This document shows, one piece after another, positions 6,586 to 6,845 of a DNA stretch of 6,845 nucleotides (its first letter is position 1; the number at the start of each line of letters is the position of its first letter). The notes beneath the pieces are model-generated. The model was not told the DNA's origin. It searched no databases and was given only the letters and a program-made list of their open reading frames with translations. Source of the stretch: Streptosporangiaceae bacterium (GTDB lineage Bacteria; Actinomycetota; Actinomycetes; Streptosporangiales; Streptosporangiaceae). The translations under genes and the position numbers were made by a program. The stretch is taken from positions 1-6,845 of the forward strand of contig JASIGS010000498.1 of the NCBI GenBank assembly GCA_030052355.1. Reading direction: 5' to 3'.

Positions 6586-6845
6586 CTGGTTAAGGCCAGA
6601 GTGCCGCGGAGTCGCGAAGCGTTCCTGTCCCTCCACACGGAGCCGGCCACAGCTCCGAGGATGAGCACAGCCCCGATGGCCACGAACCAGGTCAGGATGC
6701 CGAAGATCGCACCGATCGCGCCGAACGTCCGGCTGTCGTGGATGATCGTCGACGAGAAGTAGAACTTGGAGAAGACCCCGAGCCCCGCGAAGAAGATTCC
6801 CGTCGCGATCGCCGCCGGCAGCAGCCTCCGCCACCCGACCCGGCC
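6540..6845 (-). CDS. YihY/BrkB-type membrane protein (partial, C-terminal 101 residues)
   Basis: The minus-strand frame entering from the right edge is open down to TGA at 6542-6540. It reads RRLLPAAIATGIFF, a first span and FSKFYFSSTIIHDSRTF. A strongly hydrophobic segment follows (GAIGAIFGILTWFVAIGAV, LILGAVAGSV), then a basic tail WRDRNASRLRG. This is the pattern of the last two membrane helices of the YihY/BrkB family (once called RNase BN), whose six-helix members end with (Y/F)GxIGxxFxxLxW and LLGA-type motifs. The family's molecular role is not settled. The N-terminus and start lie outside the window. The gene is convergent with the HMG-CoA lyase gene and its last 15 codons plus stop lie inside that gene. 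With one third or less of the protein visible, the family call is moderate. Confidence 0.75.
   Translation of the reverse strand, partial: GRVGWRRLLPAAIATGIFFAGLGVFSKFYFSSTIIHDSRTFGAIGAIFGILTWFVAIGAVLILGAVAGSVWRDRNASRLRGTLALTSQAGIVRDLGPARST

Noticed and set aside
6586..6599. CTGG and CCAG inverted repeat after the lyase stop as a bidirectional terminator
   Set aside because: The stem is only four base pairs, lacks T-runs on either side and is inside the coding end of the membrane-protein gene.
5356..6834. A 492-codon minus-strand open frame across the hydratase and lyase genes
   Set aside because: It is antisense to two well-recognised genes, has an arginine-rich composition and no motif. 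The membrane-protein frame at the right edge is a different one.
1..6845. Search for tRNA, rRNA, CRISPR, insertion sequence, phage or toxin-antitoxin genes
   Set aside because: None was seen: no repeat-spacer pattern, no transposase motifs, no terminal inverted repeats, and the genes present account for nearly all of the sequence.

Overview
The window reads as ordinary high-GC actinomycete chromosome. The evidence is the strong G/C bias at third codon positions, the GTG and CTG starts, and the gene content: an actinobacterial-type propionyl-CoA carboxylase beta subunit near a biotin-protein ligase and a PH-domain membrane protein. I recall a similar grouping around accD5/birA in Mycobacterium tuberculosis. 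No mobile element, tRNA, rRNA, CRISPR array or phage gene is visible, and I see no genus-level marker.

Layout. On the minus strand, from 3321 down to the left edge, lie a polytopic membrane protein (predicted GT-C type glycosyltransferase) and, 10 bases behind it, pccB, the acyl-CoA carboxylase beta subunit, which runs off the left edge. Divergently, on the plus strand from 3419 to 6585, lie birA (biotin-protein ligase), a small bPH2-domain membrane protein, an enoyl-CoA hydratase/isomerase family protein closest to methylglutaconyl-CoA hydratases, and a hydroxymethylglutaryl-CoA lyase. At the right edge the C-terminal part of a YihY/BrkB-type membrane protein lies on the minus strand, and its 3' end overlaps the lyase gene tail to tail.

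How they fit together. BirA attaches biotin to the carboxylase alpha subunit, which is not in the window; that subunit works with PccB to make methylmalonyl-CoA from propionyl-CoA. The hydratase and lyase pair would carry out the last two steps of leucine breakdown (3-methylglutaconyl-CoA to HMG-CoA to acetyl-CoA plus acetoacetate). The neighbourhood is therefore mostly branched-chain and odd-chain acyl-CoA catabolism plus biotinylation, with a membrane glycosyltransferase candidate inserted between birA and pccB.

I found no previously undescribed system. The points most worth checking are the birA start, which appears to be a CTG codon behind a strong Shine-Dalgarno sequence; a 15-bp tandem repeat giving a Ser/Pro/Ala/Val-rich cytoplasmic tail on the membrane protein; and the 46-base convergent overlap at the right end.
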